A DNA stretch of 64,000 bases. Origin: Thermococcus barophilus MP (GTDB lineage: Archaea > Methanobacteriota_B > Thermococci > Thermococcales > Thermococcaceae). The translations under genes were made by a program, and so were the position numbers. Positions 25,918 through 34,455 of the stretch are shown here, in pieces. Under the pieces are notes generated by a model. It saw only the letters and a list, made by a program, of their open reading frames with translations, ran no database searches and was not told the DNA's origin. Position 1 is the first letter of the stretch. Each line of letters opens with the position of its first letter. The DNA is taken from assembly GCF_000151105.2 (NCBI RefSeq), contig NC_014804.1, forward strand, positions 1 through 64,000, written 5' to 3'.

Positions 25918-26817
25918 TTAAAAACCTTCTGTGTTAAGAAATGCTTCAAGACCCACGTACTCCTTTGGGATTCTCACCCTGATAGTCTTTGCTGGGTCAA
26001 CTATCTGGCTTATCTGGACATCCATCACGAGGCTTGCCAGCATATATGCCTCATCCCATTCAAGCTTGTTGGCCTTGGCAAGTGCTTCAACTCCCAGTTT
26101 AACTCCTTCCTGAATAGCGTCGTTTATATCTTCTTTGGATACAAGGAGGTAATAAGCGTCGGCTGTTTCAAGGAGGGGCCATTCAAGCTTTCCGTCCAGC
26201 ACATCAACTTCAACTTTCACGCTTCCAGAGACTTCACAGGCAGAGACACATACTTCACCATCCGCCATGACAGCATGCAGGTCGCCTATTGCCAAAAGAG
26301 CTCCCTTCCTGAAGATCGGCAGGTACAATGTTGTACCTTTCGCTATCAGGTTGGTATCCATATTACCTCCATGTTTCCCAGGTGTTCCTGTTGGGACTTC
26401 TTCGTCATATGCCACGCCAATGACCCCTATCATGGGCTTTGCCGGTATCTTGATGTTTCCAAAGTGAACGATGCCATGCTTTATTCTGCATATCCTTGTT
26501 TTTGGTGCTTTAACGATATTTCCAAGCACCCCTGCATTTGGGGCGGTGACTATTACACCTTTCTCCTCCACTTTGATATCAAGAATCTTAACTGCCAGAA
26601 CTTTGTTCCGTTCGGCACCCTCAACATAGAGAGGCCCTGTAGCGGGATTTACGCGGGAGAAGTCAATCTGAGCTATCGTATCTTTTTCAGACTGTATCTG
26701 ACCTCCCAAAGCGTCTATCGTTTCAAAGACAACAATATCGCCGGGCTTTGCTTTAGCTGCTGGCTTCATACTTGGACCAAAAGAGTACACATGCTTATCT
26801 TTTGGTATCAGAATCAT
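25918..26817 (-). CDS. Acetamidase/formamidase family protein
   Basis: The 299-aa protein belongs to the FmdA_AmdA family, which hydrolyses short amides to ammonia and acid. Family marks are KPGDIVVFETIDALGGQI, DFSRVNPATGPLYVEGA, the PTGTPGKHGGNMDTN loop and GDLHAVMADGEVCVSA. It also has VIGVAYDEE between them. ATG 26817 is chosen over the TTG at 26829; the GGGGGTT upstream is close to either. The physiological amide in Thermococcales is not known. Confidence 0.88.
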   Translation of the reverse strand: MILIPKDKHVYSFGPSMKPAAKAKPGDIVVFETIDALGGQIQSEKDTIAQIDFSRVNPATGPLYVEGAERNKVLAVKILDIKVEEKGVIVTAPNAGVLGNIVKAPKTRICRIKHGIVHFGNIKIPAKPMIGVIGVAYDEEVPTGTPGKHGGNMDTNLIAKGTTLYLPIFRKGALLAIGDLHAVMADGEVCVSACEVSGSVKVEVDVLDGKLEWPLLETADAYYLLVSKEDINDAIQEGVKLGVEALAKANKLEWDEAYMLASLVMDVQISQIVDPAKTIRVRIPKEYVGLEAFLNTEGF

Positions 26818-26853
26818 GACAACCCCCAAGTTTTTATTTTATGGCTGTGGTAT

Positions 26854-27645
26854 TTAACCCTTATTTCTAAGCCTGAGCATCTCTATAGCATCTTCGAGGT
26901 TTTTTGGCATCCCTAAGCCTAAGCTGAGAAACAGCTCAATGAGAGGCGGAACCTCTAAGTTGTGAGCTTTCAAGAGTTCAACATCTCCCAAAATGTCCTC
27001 CGGAGTGCCAACCTTGATTATCTGTCCCTTATCAATCAATGCGATTCTATCGCAGAGTGTTAAATACTCGGCTTCATGGGAAGCCAAGATTATTGTCTTT
27101 TCCCCTCTAAACTGCTCGATCAGTGTTCTAACTTGTTCTTTTCCTCTAAAATCAAGGTTTGCAAAAGGTTCATCAAAGACCAGAATTTCTGGATCCATTG
27201 CCAAAACAGTGGCTATTGCAATTCTCTTCTTCTCCCCAAAGCTCAAATGCTTTATCTCTCTATCAGCGTAGCTTTCCATCCCAACAACTTTCAACGCTTC
27301 ATAAACTTTCTCTTCGAGTTCCTTGCCTCTCAATCCCAGGTTGTATGGTCCGAAGGCGACGTCTTCAAAAACCGTCGGCGAGAAAAGCTGGTCATTTGGG
27401 TCCTGAAAAACTATTCCCACTTTTTTCCTAACTTCCCGTGGATTTTCAACTGGATTCAATCCATCAACCAGAATTTCTCCCTTTTTGGGCTTTAATATGC
27501 CATTCAAATGCAGAATGAGGGTCGATTTTCCGGCTCCATTGGGGCCTAATAATCCAAAGATTTCTCCCTTCTTGATTTCTAAATTTATGTCTCTGAGTAT
27601 TTCCCTTTCACCATAGGAAAAATGCAGGCTTTTTATTTCTATCAT
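26854..27645 (-). CDS. cbiO: ECF transporter ATPase CbiO (cobalt/nickel)
   Basis: The 263-aa ATPase energises the metal ECF transporter encoded upstream. Walker A is GPNGAGKST (residues 34-42), the Q-loop is VFQDPNDQLFSPTV as usual in CbiO/EcfA, the signature is the variant LSFGEKKR, and Walker B is ILVFDEPFANLD. The ATG overlaps the cbiQ stop by 4 nt. It is the last gene of cbiMNQO, so it should form a homodimer under CbiQ. Confidence 0.93.
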   Translation of the reverse strand: MIEIKSLHFSYGEREILRDINLEIKKGEIFGLLGPNGAGKSTLILHLNGILKPKKGEILVDGLNPVENPREVRKKVGIVFQDPNDQLFSPTVFEDVAFGPYNLGLRGKELEEKVYEALKVVGMESYADREIKHLSFGEKKRIAIATVLAMDPEILVFDEPFANLDFRGKEQVRTLIEQFRGEKTIILASHEAEYLTLCDRIALIDKGQIIKVGTPEDILGDVELLKAHNLEVPPLIELFLSLGLGMPKNLEDAIEMLRLRNKG

Positions 27646-28298
27646 ATCAAGACACCTGCCAGCGCAATTACGCTGAGGATTAATGGCACGAGGCTTTTAT
27701 TTCTTTCGAATTTTGGAAATTCGCCAAAGCATCTTGAGAGCATTGCCTTGTAAATCTTGTCATTTCTGATGTAAGCCCTCACGAAGATCTCACTTATGAG
27801 CATTCCCAGCTTTCTGTAGTATTCCTTTTTTCCTATTCCGAAAGCTCTTGAATCTAAGGCTCGTTTCATTCTCAGTGCTTCCTCTTTGAACAGGTCAAGG
27901 TAGCGGTAAGTGAATGCGAGCGTTAAAATTAGTATCCTTGGAAATCTGAGCTCTTCCATTTCAGCCAAAAGTCTTGAGAAACCTAAGGAGTTAGACGTCA
28001 CAACGACAGCTGAAGAAGACAAGAAAGCCTTTCCTAAAAGCAAGAAGAAGGAATGTAGTCCCTCTTTTGTTATGGCCCCAATTGGCGTACTTACTAAAGG
28101 TTCGCCGGGATTAAAAAGTGCGAGAATGAACAATAAGCCCTCAAACCCAAGTAAAAATCCCAAGTGTTTGAAAATGCTCTTTTTCGGTCTTAAAAGGATA
28201 ATCAACCCAATAAGAATTATTCCAAAATATGCCAGCTCACTCAAACTTTTTCTTGTAACAACTGCAAGAGCATAAATTAAAAGAAAAGGCAGATACAA
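27642..28298 (-). CDS. cbiQ: ECF transporter transmembrane protein CbiQ
   Basis: The 218-aa membrane protein is the T-component of the metal ECF transporter, coupling CbiO to the substrate-binding CbiM. It has four to five hydrophobic segments and the cytoplasmic coupling helices with the Arg-containing motifs MKRALDSRAFG and AMLSRCFG, which correspond to the conserved A-R-G signatures of EcfT proteins. Translation starts at TTG 28298 with AAAGGAGG 7 nt upstream. It overlaps cbiO by 4 nt. Confidence 0.9.
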   Translation of the reverse strand: MYLPFLLIYALAVVTRKSLSELAYFGIILIGLIILLRPKKSIFKHLGFLLGFEGLLFILALFNPGEPLVSTPIGAITKEGLHSFFLLLGKAFLSSSAVVVTSNSLGFSRLLAEMEELRFPRILILTLAFTYRYLDLFKEEALRMKRALDSRAFGIGKKEYYRKLGMLISEIFVRAYIRNDKIYKAMLSRCFGEFPKFERNKSLVPLILSVIALAGVLI

Positions 28299-28300
28299 GT

Positions 28301-28549
28301 TTAGGCCTCCTTTATCAATTTAGCAAGCCCATAGCTAACTCCAAACACTAAAATTATTCCGATAAGTCCCATGACAATACTTTGTCCCCATGTTTCTCCG
28401 TAGTCGAGCGGTGCTTCATAAACTGGATGTTCCTCGAGTCCAACTTTTTCCATGGTTGCCTCCAATCCATCTGGATTATTTGAAGCGAATGGCAAAGCTA
28501 TTGCAAGCAGGATAATAATGATAATTAATCCCTTAATCACTGTTCTCAT
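28301..28549 (-). CDS. Small PDGLE/CbiN-type subunit
   Basis: The 82-residue protein has two membrane helices flanking an extracytoplasmic loop with NNPDGLEATMEKVG, the PDGLE motif found in CbiN/NikN-type or CbiM-fused partners of cobalt and nickel ECF transporters. The ATG overlaps the cbiM stop (ATGA), so M and N subunits are coupled. Cobalt versus nickel cannot be told from the sequence. Confidence 0.88.
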   Translation of the reverse strand: MRTVIKGLIIIIILLAIALPFASNNPDGLEATMEKVGLEEHPVYEAPLDYGETWGQSIVMGLIGIILVFGVSYGLAKLIKEA

Positions 28550-29160
28550 GCAGGAACACCCCCTATCTCTGGAAGTTTGGCCCTAACTGCTTGGACGATT
28601 ATTATGGTTAATATAGCTTCGCCTATTCCAATTACTGCATGATAGCCTGCCATGAGCGTTAAAACCTTTCCAAAGGGTAAGCTTTTACTTATCCCGATTT
28701 CGATTGCTGCCAGAACTGCTGCAAGGAACACTGAAAGCCACGAGGCTATTCCGATTGCTGCAATTTCATTTATGTTCCTTAGCTTGGTGTAAACTGTATA
28801 CCCCAAAAAAGCGCCGAGTATTCCCATGTTAAGTATGTTAGCTCCAAGCGCTGTGATGCCTCCATCTCCAAAGAGTAATGTTTGGATTATCAGAACTGCC
28901 GTCATCACAAGCACAGCAGCATAGGGGCCGAGTAATATTGCCACAAGGGTTGCTCCCAGCAAGTGACCGCTGACTCCCCCAATTATTGGGAAGTTTACCA
29001 TTTGAGCCGCAAAGATTCCAGCAGCAAAAAGCCCGAGAAGGGGAATCTTGTTCTCTGGGAAATCTTTAAGCTTTTTTGCTGAATATGCAACTGTTGCTAC
29101 CATTATGATATAAGTGATAACTATTACTGGCATGCTCAAAAGTCCATCTGGGATGTGCAA
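28546..29160 (-). CDS. cbiM: Metal-binding ECF component CbiM, TTG start
   Basis: The 204-aa S-component binds Co2+ or Ni2+. Family members begin Met-His-Ile-Pro-Asp-Gly, and the N-terminal amine and His2 coordinate the metal. The open frame here runs 10 codons farther upstream (to 29190), but TTG 29160 is followed by HIPDGLL and preceded by GGAGGTGG at correct distance. Starting there restores Met-His. The upstream TATA (29212-29222, minus strand) would place transcription start near 29187, also against the longer form. Other marks are GVSGHLLGATLVAILLGP and ALGANILNMGILGA. Confidence 0.92.
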   Translation of the reverse strand: MHIPDGLLSMPVIVITYIIMVATVAYSAKKLKDFPENKIPLLGLFAAGIFAAQMVNFPIIGGVSGHLLGATLVAILLGPYAAVLVMTAVLIIQTLLFGDGGITALGANILNMGILGAFLGYTVYTKLRNINEIAAIGIASWLSVFLAAVLAAIEIGISKSLPFGKVLTLMAGYHAVIGIGEAILTIIIVQAVRAKLPEIGGVPA

Positions 29161-29211
29161 TATTCCCACCTCCGTGCCAAATTGTGTCATTCAAAAACTA
29201 AGACGTAGCAC

Positions 29212-29222
29212 ATTATAAAAAT
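29212..29222 (-). promoter_or_regulatory. TATA box of the cbiMNQO operon
   Basis: On the minus strand GATTTTTATAATG gives a TATA element about 50 nt upstream of the TTG start of cbiM. I saw no riboswitch-like leader or NikR-type palindrome in the gap to the divergent gene at 29348. Confidence 0.55.
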
Positions 29223-29347
29223 CTTTTTGGAACTTCTTCTTAGCAACCAAAGGTTTGATTAATGTTGTGGCAAGCAATATAAAAATACCAGCAGGCACAG
29301 CTGGAAAAAACTAAATAAAGATACAAGACAATCTTTCTTTTTGGTGG

Positions 29348-29962
29348 TTGAAAATTACAAGGGAGAGGTTTGTAATAAACCTATGCAGATTAGTTGTTTT
29401 TGTGGGACTCCTAAGCGGTCTTATGTATATGCGCACTGACCACATTTATAGGAGTGGTGTTGCACTTATAGGACTTTTCATTCCGGATGTTTTTCAAAGA
29501 AAGCTGAATCCTCCAGAAAAATTAATGCCCTTTTTGAGCCCGCTTTATAATGATAGGATAATTGCCATTCTGGCGGTTTTTATCGCTGTTCATGTCTCTC
29601 TTGTAAATGTTCCGTTTACCACGATAGATCTCTTTCACAAAGAGTGGAGAGATGCTGATATGATAAGCCACTTTTTGGGTGGGTTGACTGTTTGGATTAT
29701 TGTTGCCGGTATTTTAAATGAGCTTTCAAGAAAAAACTCAATAGATCAAAAAAAGCTCGTTATTTACTCCTTTTTGATCCTGCTTGGGATAAGTATAGGG
29801 TGGGAAATAGCTGAAAAGCTCAGCGAAAGTGAGATTTCCTTTATCCATGAGACACTTTCAAATAAGTTTAGAGATATACTCATGAACACACTGGGTGCTT
29901 TAAGTGGGCTGTATCTTGTTAAAACAAGAAGATATCCATTTGAACTCCCAAATCTTAATTAA
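29348..29962 (+). CDS. Polytopic membrane protein, DUF2238/YjdF-like
   Basis: The 204-aa protein has about six hydrophobic helices. The arrangement DMISHFLGGLTVWI, then IGWEIAEKLSES and a final FRDILMNTLGALSG resembles the YjdF/DUF2238 family, where acidic and His residues in membrane helices (D...H..GG, WE..E, D) are conserved. Translation starts at a TTG with GGTGG immediately before it, an unusually short spacing; a TATA (CAATATAAAAATA, near 29275) supports transcription from this side. It is followed 2 nt later by the CLC channel gene. Biochemical role unknown. Confidence 0.6.
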   Translation: MKITRERFVINLCRLVVFVGLLSGLMYMRTDHIYRSGVALIGLFIPDVFQRKLNPPEKLMPFLSPLYNDRIIAILAVFIAVHVSLVNVPFTTIDLFHKEWRDADMISHFLGGLTVWIIVAGILNELSRKNSIDQKKLVIYSFLILLGISIGWEIAEKLSESEISFIHETLSNKFRDILMNTLGALSGLYLVKTRRYPFELPNLN

Positions 29963-29964
29963 GT

Positions 29965-31695
29965 ATGGATGCAATAATATCCCTGATGGAATGGCGGACG
30001 AGAAGATATGCAAAAAGATGGGCAGTTATTCTGATCTTTTCATTTGTGGCGGGGTTAGTTGGGGGATTTGGGGCTGTAGTATTTAGAATTCTCATTAAAG
30101 TGTTCCACTGGATTTTTTTCTCTTTTCTTCTGCCATACTTCAGCATTTATATTGGAAGGTTTAATCTTGGGTATATCCTTCTCCCCGTACTTGGTGGTAT
30201 TTTGATTGCTCCGCTAATTTCTCGTGCTCCGAACATCCGAGGAAATGGTGTGCCTGAAGTTATTGAGGCGTTCATATTTAAAGAGGGTACAATAGCATGG
30301 AAGTTTGCAGTCATGAAAACATTGGCTACCTCGGTAGCTATTGGATCAGGTGCAAGTCTTGGGAGAGAAGGTCCTATAGGGTTTATAGGGGCATCCCTTT
30401 CGTCCATAATCAGCCAGATTTTTGGTCTTCATAGGGATATGAAGAGGCTTTTGACAGCTTGTGGGTTGGCTGCTGGAATTGCTGGGACATTTAATGCACC
30501 ATTTGCTGGGGCACTCTTTGCCCTTGAGGTTTTATATATGGGGGCTTTCTCCATCAATTTGGTGCCGATTTTCATAGCATCCATCACTGGAAATGCTGTA
30601 ACTCTTGCAGTTCTGGGGTCCGCCTCGGGCATTAAGATACCTTCGCCCCTGAGTTATACTGTCACAGAGTTGCCTTTCTTCTTCTTAATGGGGGTGTTTT
30701 CCGGCGTGCTGGCAGCGTTTTTTGTAAAACTCTTGTATTTTGTAGGAGATAGATTTGAAAGCTCTGGTTTTTCGCCTAAATTGAGGCTTCTTATAGGCGG
30801 AGCTGCTGTTGGAATCTTGGGGATGCTGTTTCCTGAATACGGTGTCCTTGGCATTGGTTACGAGGGCATGAGGCTGGCTATGTTTGGGATTTTGCCTATC
30901 TACCTCCTTGTACTTTTAATATTCTTGAAAGCTACTGCAACAATTTTTTCTATAGCTTCAGGGTACAGTGGGGGAATCTTTGCTCCAAGCTTGTACATTG
31001 GAACAGCATTCGGTGCTGTTTTTGGTATGGTCCTGCGCTTTTTCCTGCCATGGGTGAATCCCTCTTCCTATGCTCTGGCTGGAATGGCAGCATTCTTCAG
31101 CGGAGTTGCCCAGGCTCCCATAAACCAGATTCTTATGGTGGCTGAACTGACCAAAGATTACACAATGCTTCCCCCAGCTATGCTCTCCTCTGTTGCCGGT
31201 TTTTTGAGTGCAAGAGTTCTTTTAAAAGGATCCTCAGTTTACACATTGAAGCTTGAACGCAGGGGAATTAAAATTAAAACAGGAAAACCCCTTATCCTTG
31301 AAACCATCTCCGTTGGGGATATAATGACAAGGGAACCGGTTTTTGTGTACTCATCAGATCCCCTGTTTCGAGTTGAAAAATTGATTTCAGAAACGGGACA
31401 TGACTGTTTTCCGGTAGTTGATGAAAAAATGGGGGTTGTTGGGATAGTGGGAGTGAGGGATCTAATAAGCTGTCCCGATAAGAGCATGAGTGTTGAGAAA
31501 CTTTTACAAAGACCCTATGCTGTTGCATACCCAACAGAAACTGCTCAACAGGCACTTGAGAAGCTTATAACTTTTAATCAGAACCTCCTCCCTGTTGTTG
31601 AGAGCCCAAAGAGAAATAAGCTTATAGGGGTCGTAACCAAAAGAGACATATATAGGGCATACTATAAAGGTTTAGAGAAAATGTACATTGAATGA
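29965..31695 (+). CDS. CLC-family chloride channel/transporter with CBS pair
   Basis: The 576-aa protein has the full set of CLC signatures: GSGASLGREGPIGF (anion pore and gating Glu), GTFNAPFAGALFALE, and later GYSGGIFAPSLYIG. It then carries two CBS domains from residue about 450 (VGDIMTREPVFVYSSD and LLQRPYAVAYPTETAQ), which usually bind adenine nucleotides and regulate gating. The gating glutamate in GREGP is retained, so it may be an H+/Cl- exchanger. It is closely spaced with the membrane gene before and the antiporter after, together suggesting an ion and pH homeostasis unit. Confidence 0.94.
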   Translation: MDAIISLMEWRTRRYAKRWAVILIFSFVAGLVGGFGAVVFRILIKVFHWIFFSFLLPYFSIYIGRFNLGYILLPVLGGILIAPLISRAPNIRGNGVPEVIEAFIFKEGTIAWKFAVMKTLATSVAIGSGASLGREGPIGFIGASLSSIISQIFGLHRDMKRLLTACGLAAGIAGTFNAPFAGALFALEVLYMGAFSINLVPIFIASITGNAVTLAVLGSASGIKIPSPLSYTVTELPFFFLMGVFSGVLAAFFVKLLYFVGDRFESSGFSPKLRLLIGGAAVGILGMLFPEYGVLGIGYEGMRLAMFGILPIYLLVLLIFLKATATIFSIASGYSGGIFAPSLYIGTAFGAVFGMVLRFFLPWVNPSSYALAGMAAFFSGVAQAPINQILMVAELTKDYTMLPPAMLSSVAGFLSARVLLKGSSVYTLKLERRGIKIKTGKPLILETISVGDIMTREPVFVYSSDPLFRVEKLISETGHDCFPVVDEKMGVVGIVGVRDLISCPDKSMSVEKLLQRPYAVAYPTETAQQALEKLITFNQNLLPVVESPKRNKLIGVVTKRDIYRAYYKGLEKMYIE

Positions 31696-31712
31696 CAAAT
31701 TTGGTGGTTTAA

Positions 31713-33053
31713 ATGACGTCAAATGTCTTGGTCCCGGATGTTGATACCATTGCGTACATACTCTTTATGGTGCTTGCAGTTGGAATGATATCGCTTTTGA
31801 TAAGCAGAAGGTTCAACGTCTCTTATGTCCCATTGTTCGTGTTTTTTGGGATTTTGGCTGGTCCAGTCCTCGGTTTAATAAATAGAAGCCTTGCACATGA
31901 GCTTTTCAGTTATGTAAGGGTCTTTGGTCTTGTCATGATACTCTTTGCTGAGGGACACACATTAAGCTGGAAAATGCTGAAAAGGAACATGGGAACTATC
32001 GCTGTTCTTGATACTGTTGGTCTTCTCATAACTGCAGTCATAGCTGGCATTGCATTTTCTGTGCTGTTCCATACTCCCTTTATTGTCGGCTTTCTATTTG
32101 GTGCTATAATAGGAGCAACTGATCCAGCAACCTTAATTCCATTATTTAGGCAGTATAAAGTTAAAGAGGATATAGAAACGGTAATTGTAACTGAGTCTAT
32201 TTTCAATGATCCCCTTGGCATTGTCTTAACATCTGTTGCAATTGCTCTGCTGTTGCCCCAAGCTCCAAGTGCTGCAGTTCTTGAATCAATTGCAAGATAC
32301 ATCTCTATCTATCCCGCTGCAGTTGTCTTTTTCTTGTATGAACTCGGGATGTCCATTGGAATAGGGGTTCTTTTGGGAGTTTTTGGCTACTATTTTATAA
32401 AGAAGACCGGAATCAAGGGATTTCCAGAGATAGAAGTCTTTGCTCTGATGCTTGCTTTTGGCGGTTTTTTACTGGGAGAATATGTAAAAGCCTCTGGATA
32501 TCTTGTTGCTACGGTTACGGGAATTGTGCTTGGAAATCATAAGGTTTTCTTCAGGGATAATCCGAGAACTGTAAAGAGGATCATGAGGGCTATAGAAAAG
32601 GAGGTCCACTTCAATGAAAGCCTGGCAACTTTAGCTACAATATTTATATTTGCATTGCTTGGTGCCAGCCTTGACATGAGTGTTATAACCTCAAATCTTC
32701 TTCCCGGCATGATTCTGGCATTTGTCGTGATACTGATAGCAAGACCTATCGCAGTGTTGCCGATTCTACCTTGGTGGAAGCCCAAGGAATATCTTTTTAT
32801 AGCCCTTGAAGGTCCAAGAGGGGTTGTGCCTTCAGCATTGGCGAGTCTTCCTTTGACACTTGGCTTGGTATACCATGATCAGCAGATGATTCAGTGGGGT
32901 GAAATAATCTTGGGTGCAACCGTGATAACGGTTCTGGTCTCTGTAATAGTGGAAACACTTTGGGTTCCATTGTTAAGAGAGAGGCTTCTTGAGGTTGAGA
33001 GCATAAGAAAGAGGATGATACGGAGCGGATACAAACCAAAATCATCTCGATAG
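31713..33053 (+). CDS. Na+/H+ (cation/proton) antiporter, CPA1 family
   Basis: The 446-aa protein has 12-13 predicted membrane helices and the NhaP/CPA1 motifs FGAIIGATDPATLIP and TESIFNDPLGIVLTSVAIALL, the latter holding the ND pair of the ion-binding site. EGPRGVVPSALASLPL in the second half is also typical. It lies 17 nt after the CLC gene, so chloride movement and cation/proton exchange may be co-regulated. The 3' end overlaps the convergent agmatinase gene by 12 bp. Confidence 0.93.
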   Translation: MTSNVLVPDVDTIAYILFMVLAVGMISLLISRRFNVSYVPLFVFFGILAGPVLGLINRSLAHELFSYVRVFGLVMILFAEGHTLSWKMLKRNMGTIAVLDTVGLLITAVIAGIAFSVLFHTPFIVGFLFGAIIGATDPATLIPLFRQYKVKEDIETVIVTESIFNDPLGIVLTSVAIALLLPQAPSAAVLESIARYISIYPAAVVFFLYELGMSIGIGVLLGVFGYYFIKKTGIKGFPEIEVFALMLAFGGFLLGEYVKASGYLVATVTGIVLGNHKVFFRDNPRTVKRIMRAIEKEVHFNESLATLATIFIFALLGASLDMSVITSNLLPGMILAFVVILIARPIAVLPILPWWKPKEYLFIALEGPRGVVPSALASLPLTLGLVYHDQQMIQWGEIILGATVITVLVSVIVETLWVPLLRERLLEVESIRKRMIRSGYKPKSSR

Positions 33054-33899
33054 CATTCCAATGAGATAGAACATAAGCTTTGCCCCTGTAAGTGCTGTTA
33101 TATCTCCCAATTCGGTTCCAGCAACTTCCATTATGTCAAAACCCACGATCTTCTTTTTTTCAGTAAGCCACTCCAGTGCTTCTATAACCTCCCAGAATTC
33201 TAAGCCCCCTGCTTCCGGAGTTCCAGTGGATGGAACCATTGACAGATCAAACACATCGATGTCAACCGATACATAAACTGGTTCTGGCAGGTTTTTTACA
33301 ATCCCTTTAAACTCCTCAACGCTGTACTGTCTTGCGTGTATCCATTTTATATTTCTCTCTTTGGCATATTCGACCTCTTCTCTTATGCCGCTCCTTATTC
33401 CAAATTCAGCCATGCTTATTCCAAGCTCTGAAATCCTTCTCGCTACACATGCATGGTTCCAAGGGTTGCCCTCATATTCATCCCTCAGATCTAAATGAGC
33501 ATCGAAAACAATGTAGCTTTTTGGTCTTAGAGCTCTTACCAGAGCATACGTCATTGAATGCTCCCCGCCCAGCATTATGGGCATGGCTTTCGGATTTGAT
33601 TCTTTGAGCTCCCTTACTGTTTCTATTATTCTTTTTATTGTCCCAAGGGGATTTCCAGCCACAATTTCTATATCTCCGATATCTGCAATTCTGAGCTCTG
33701 ATAGATCAACATCATAATCCAGAATGTAGCTCTCAAGATTTATCGTAGCCTGTCTTATTAACGTTGGCCCAAATCTTGCTCCGGGCTTATATGAGGTAGT
33801 TGAATCAAAAGGCACGCCAAATATTACAAAATCAGCCTTTTCAGTATCAACTAACGGTAAAGCGGTTTTTATGGTTTCATAAGTGTAAAAGAATTCCAT
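33042..33899 (-). CDS. speB: Agmatinase family ureohydrolase (aminopropylagmatinase type)
   Basis: The 285-aa binuclear manganese enzyme has the ureohydrolase metal motifs IMLGGEHSMTYAL, VFDAHLDLRDEYEGNPWNHA and VYVSVDIDVFDLSMVP. In Thermococcales the corresponding enzyme acts on N1-aminopropylagmatine to form spermidine, bypassing putrescine. ATG 33899 has GGTGAT upstream. The next gene on the same strand is aIF5A, whose hypusine is made from spermidine, an apt functional neighbour. Confidence 0.93.
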   Translation of the reverse strand: MEFFYTYETIKTALPLVDTEKADFVIFGVPFDSTTSYKPGARFGPTLIRQATINLESYILDYDVDLSELRIADIGDIEIVAGNPLGTIKRIIETVRELKESNPKAMPIMLGGEHSMTYALVRALRPKSYIVFDAHLDLRDEYEGNPWNHACVARRISELGISMAEFGIRSGIREEVEYAKERNIKWIHARQYSVEEFKGIVKNLPEPVYVSVDIDVFDLSMVPSTGTPEAGGLEFWEVIEALEWLTEKKKIVGFDIMEVAGTELGDITALTGAKLMFYLIGMLSR

Positions 33900-33979
33900 T
33901 CTTATCACCAAAGAAGAAGTCGAGAATTTTAATTATAAGATTTAGGGTTTGCAAAAATTCAGAAAGGAAAGAGATTAAG

Positions 33980-34390
33980 TCACTCTCCCTTGATTTTCAT
34001 AATCTTGACCCTTCCAAGGGTTTCCCAATACTCAACATTGATGCCCTCTTTAAGCTGGTCTTTGATCTCATCGTTAACTCCTGTCTCTATGGGAACATCA
34101 AACAGTTCATAAGTCTCCATGTCCATGAGCTGAACTGTATCTGGAGTTATTGCAATTATCTGTCCGGTTCTTTTGTCGATTATTGGGACATCAACCTCAG
34201 CGCTTGTCGGCTTGACTATGCTCCTAACTTTCCCATCGAATACACCAACTGCCTCAATTCTTGCCTTCGCTGATCCGTGTTTTCCTGGTGAGGAAACTGT
34301 GATGTTCACAATTCTGCATGGTTCTCCGTCAATTATTATATATCTCCCAGGTTTGAGCTTGCTGACCTGAACTTTAGTTTTGTCTCCCAT
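33980..34390 (-). CDS. eif5a: Translation factor aIF5A
   Basis: The 136-aa protein is the archaeal homolog of eIF5A/EF-P, which helps ribosomes through stalling motifs. The modification loop [10 protein letters not shown] presents Lys37, the site of (deoxy)hypusine formation. The C-terminal OB domain runs from about residue 75 ([20 protein letters not shown]). GGAGGTTT precedes the ATG, and a TATA (AAATATAAAT on the minus strand, near 34425) lies upstream. The gene is followed by agmatinase. Confidence 0.97.
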   Translation of the reverse strand: MGDKTKVQVSKLKPGRYIIIDGEPCRIVNITVSSPGKHGSAKARIEAVGVFDGKVRSIVKPTSAEVDVPIIDKRTGQIIAITPDTVQLMDMETYELFDVPIETGVNDEIKDQLKEGINVEYWETLGRVKIMKIKGE

Positions 34391-34455
34391 TTTTCAAACC
34401 TCCAATAAGCGTTCTAACTGGATTTATATTTGGCTGTTTAAAAAATTTTTGAAAA

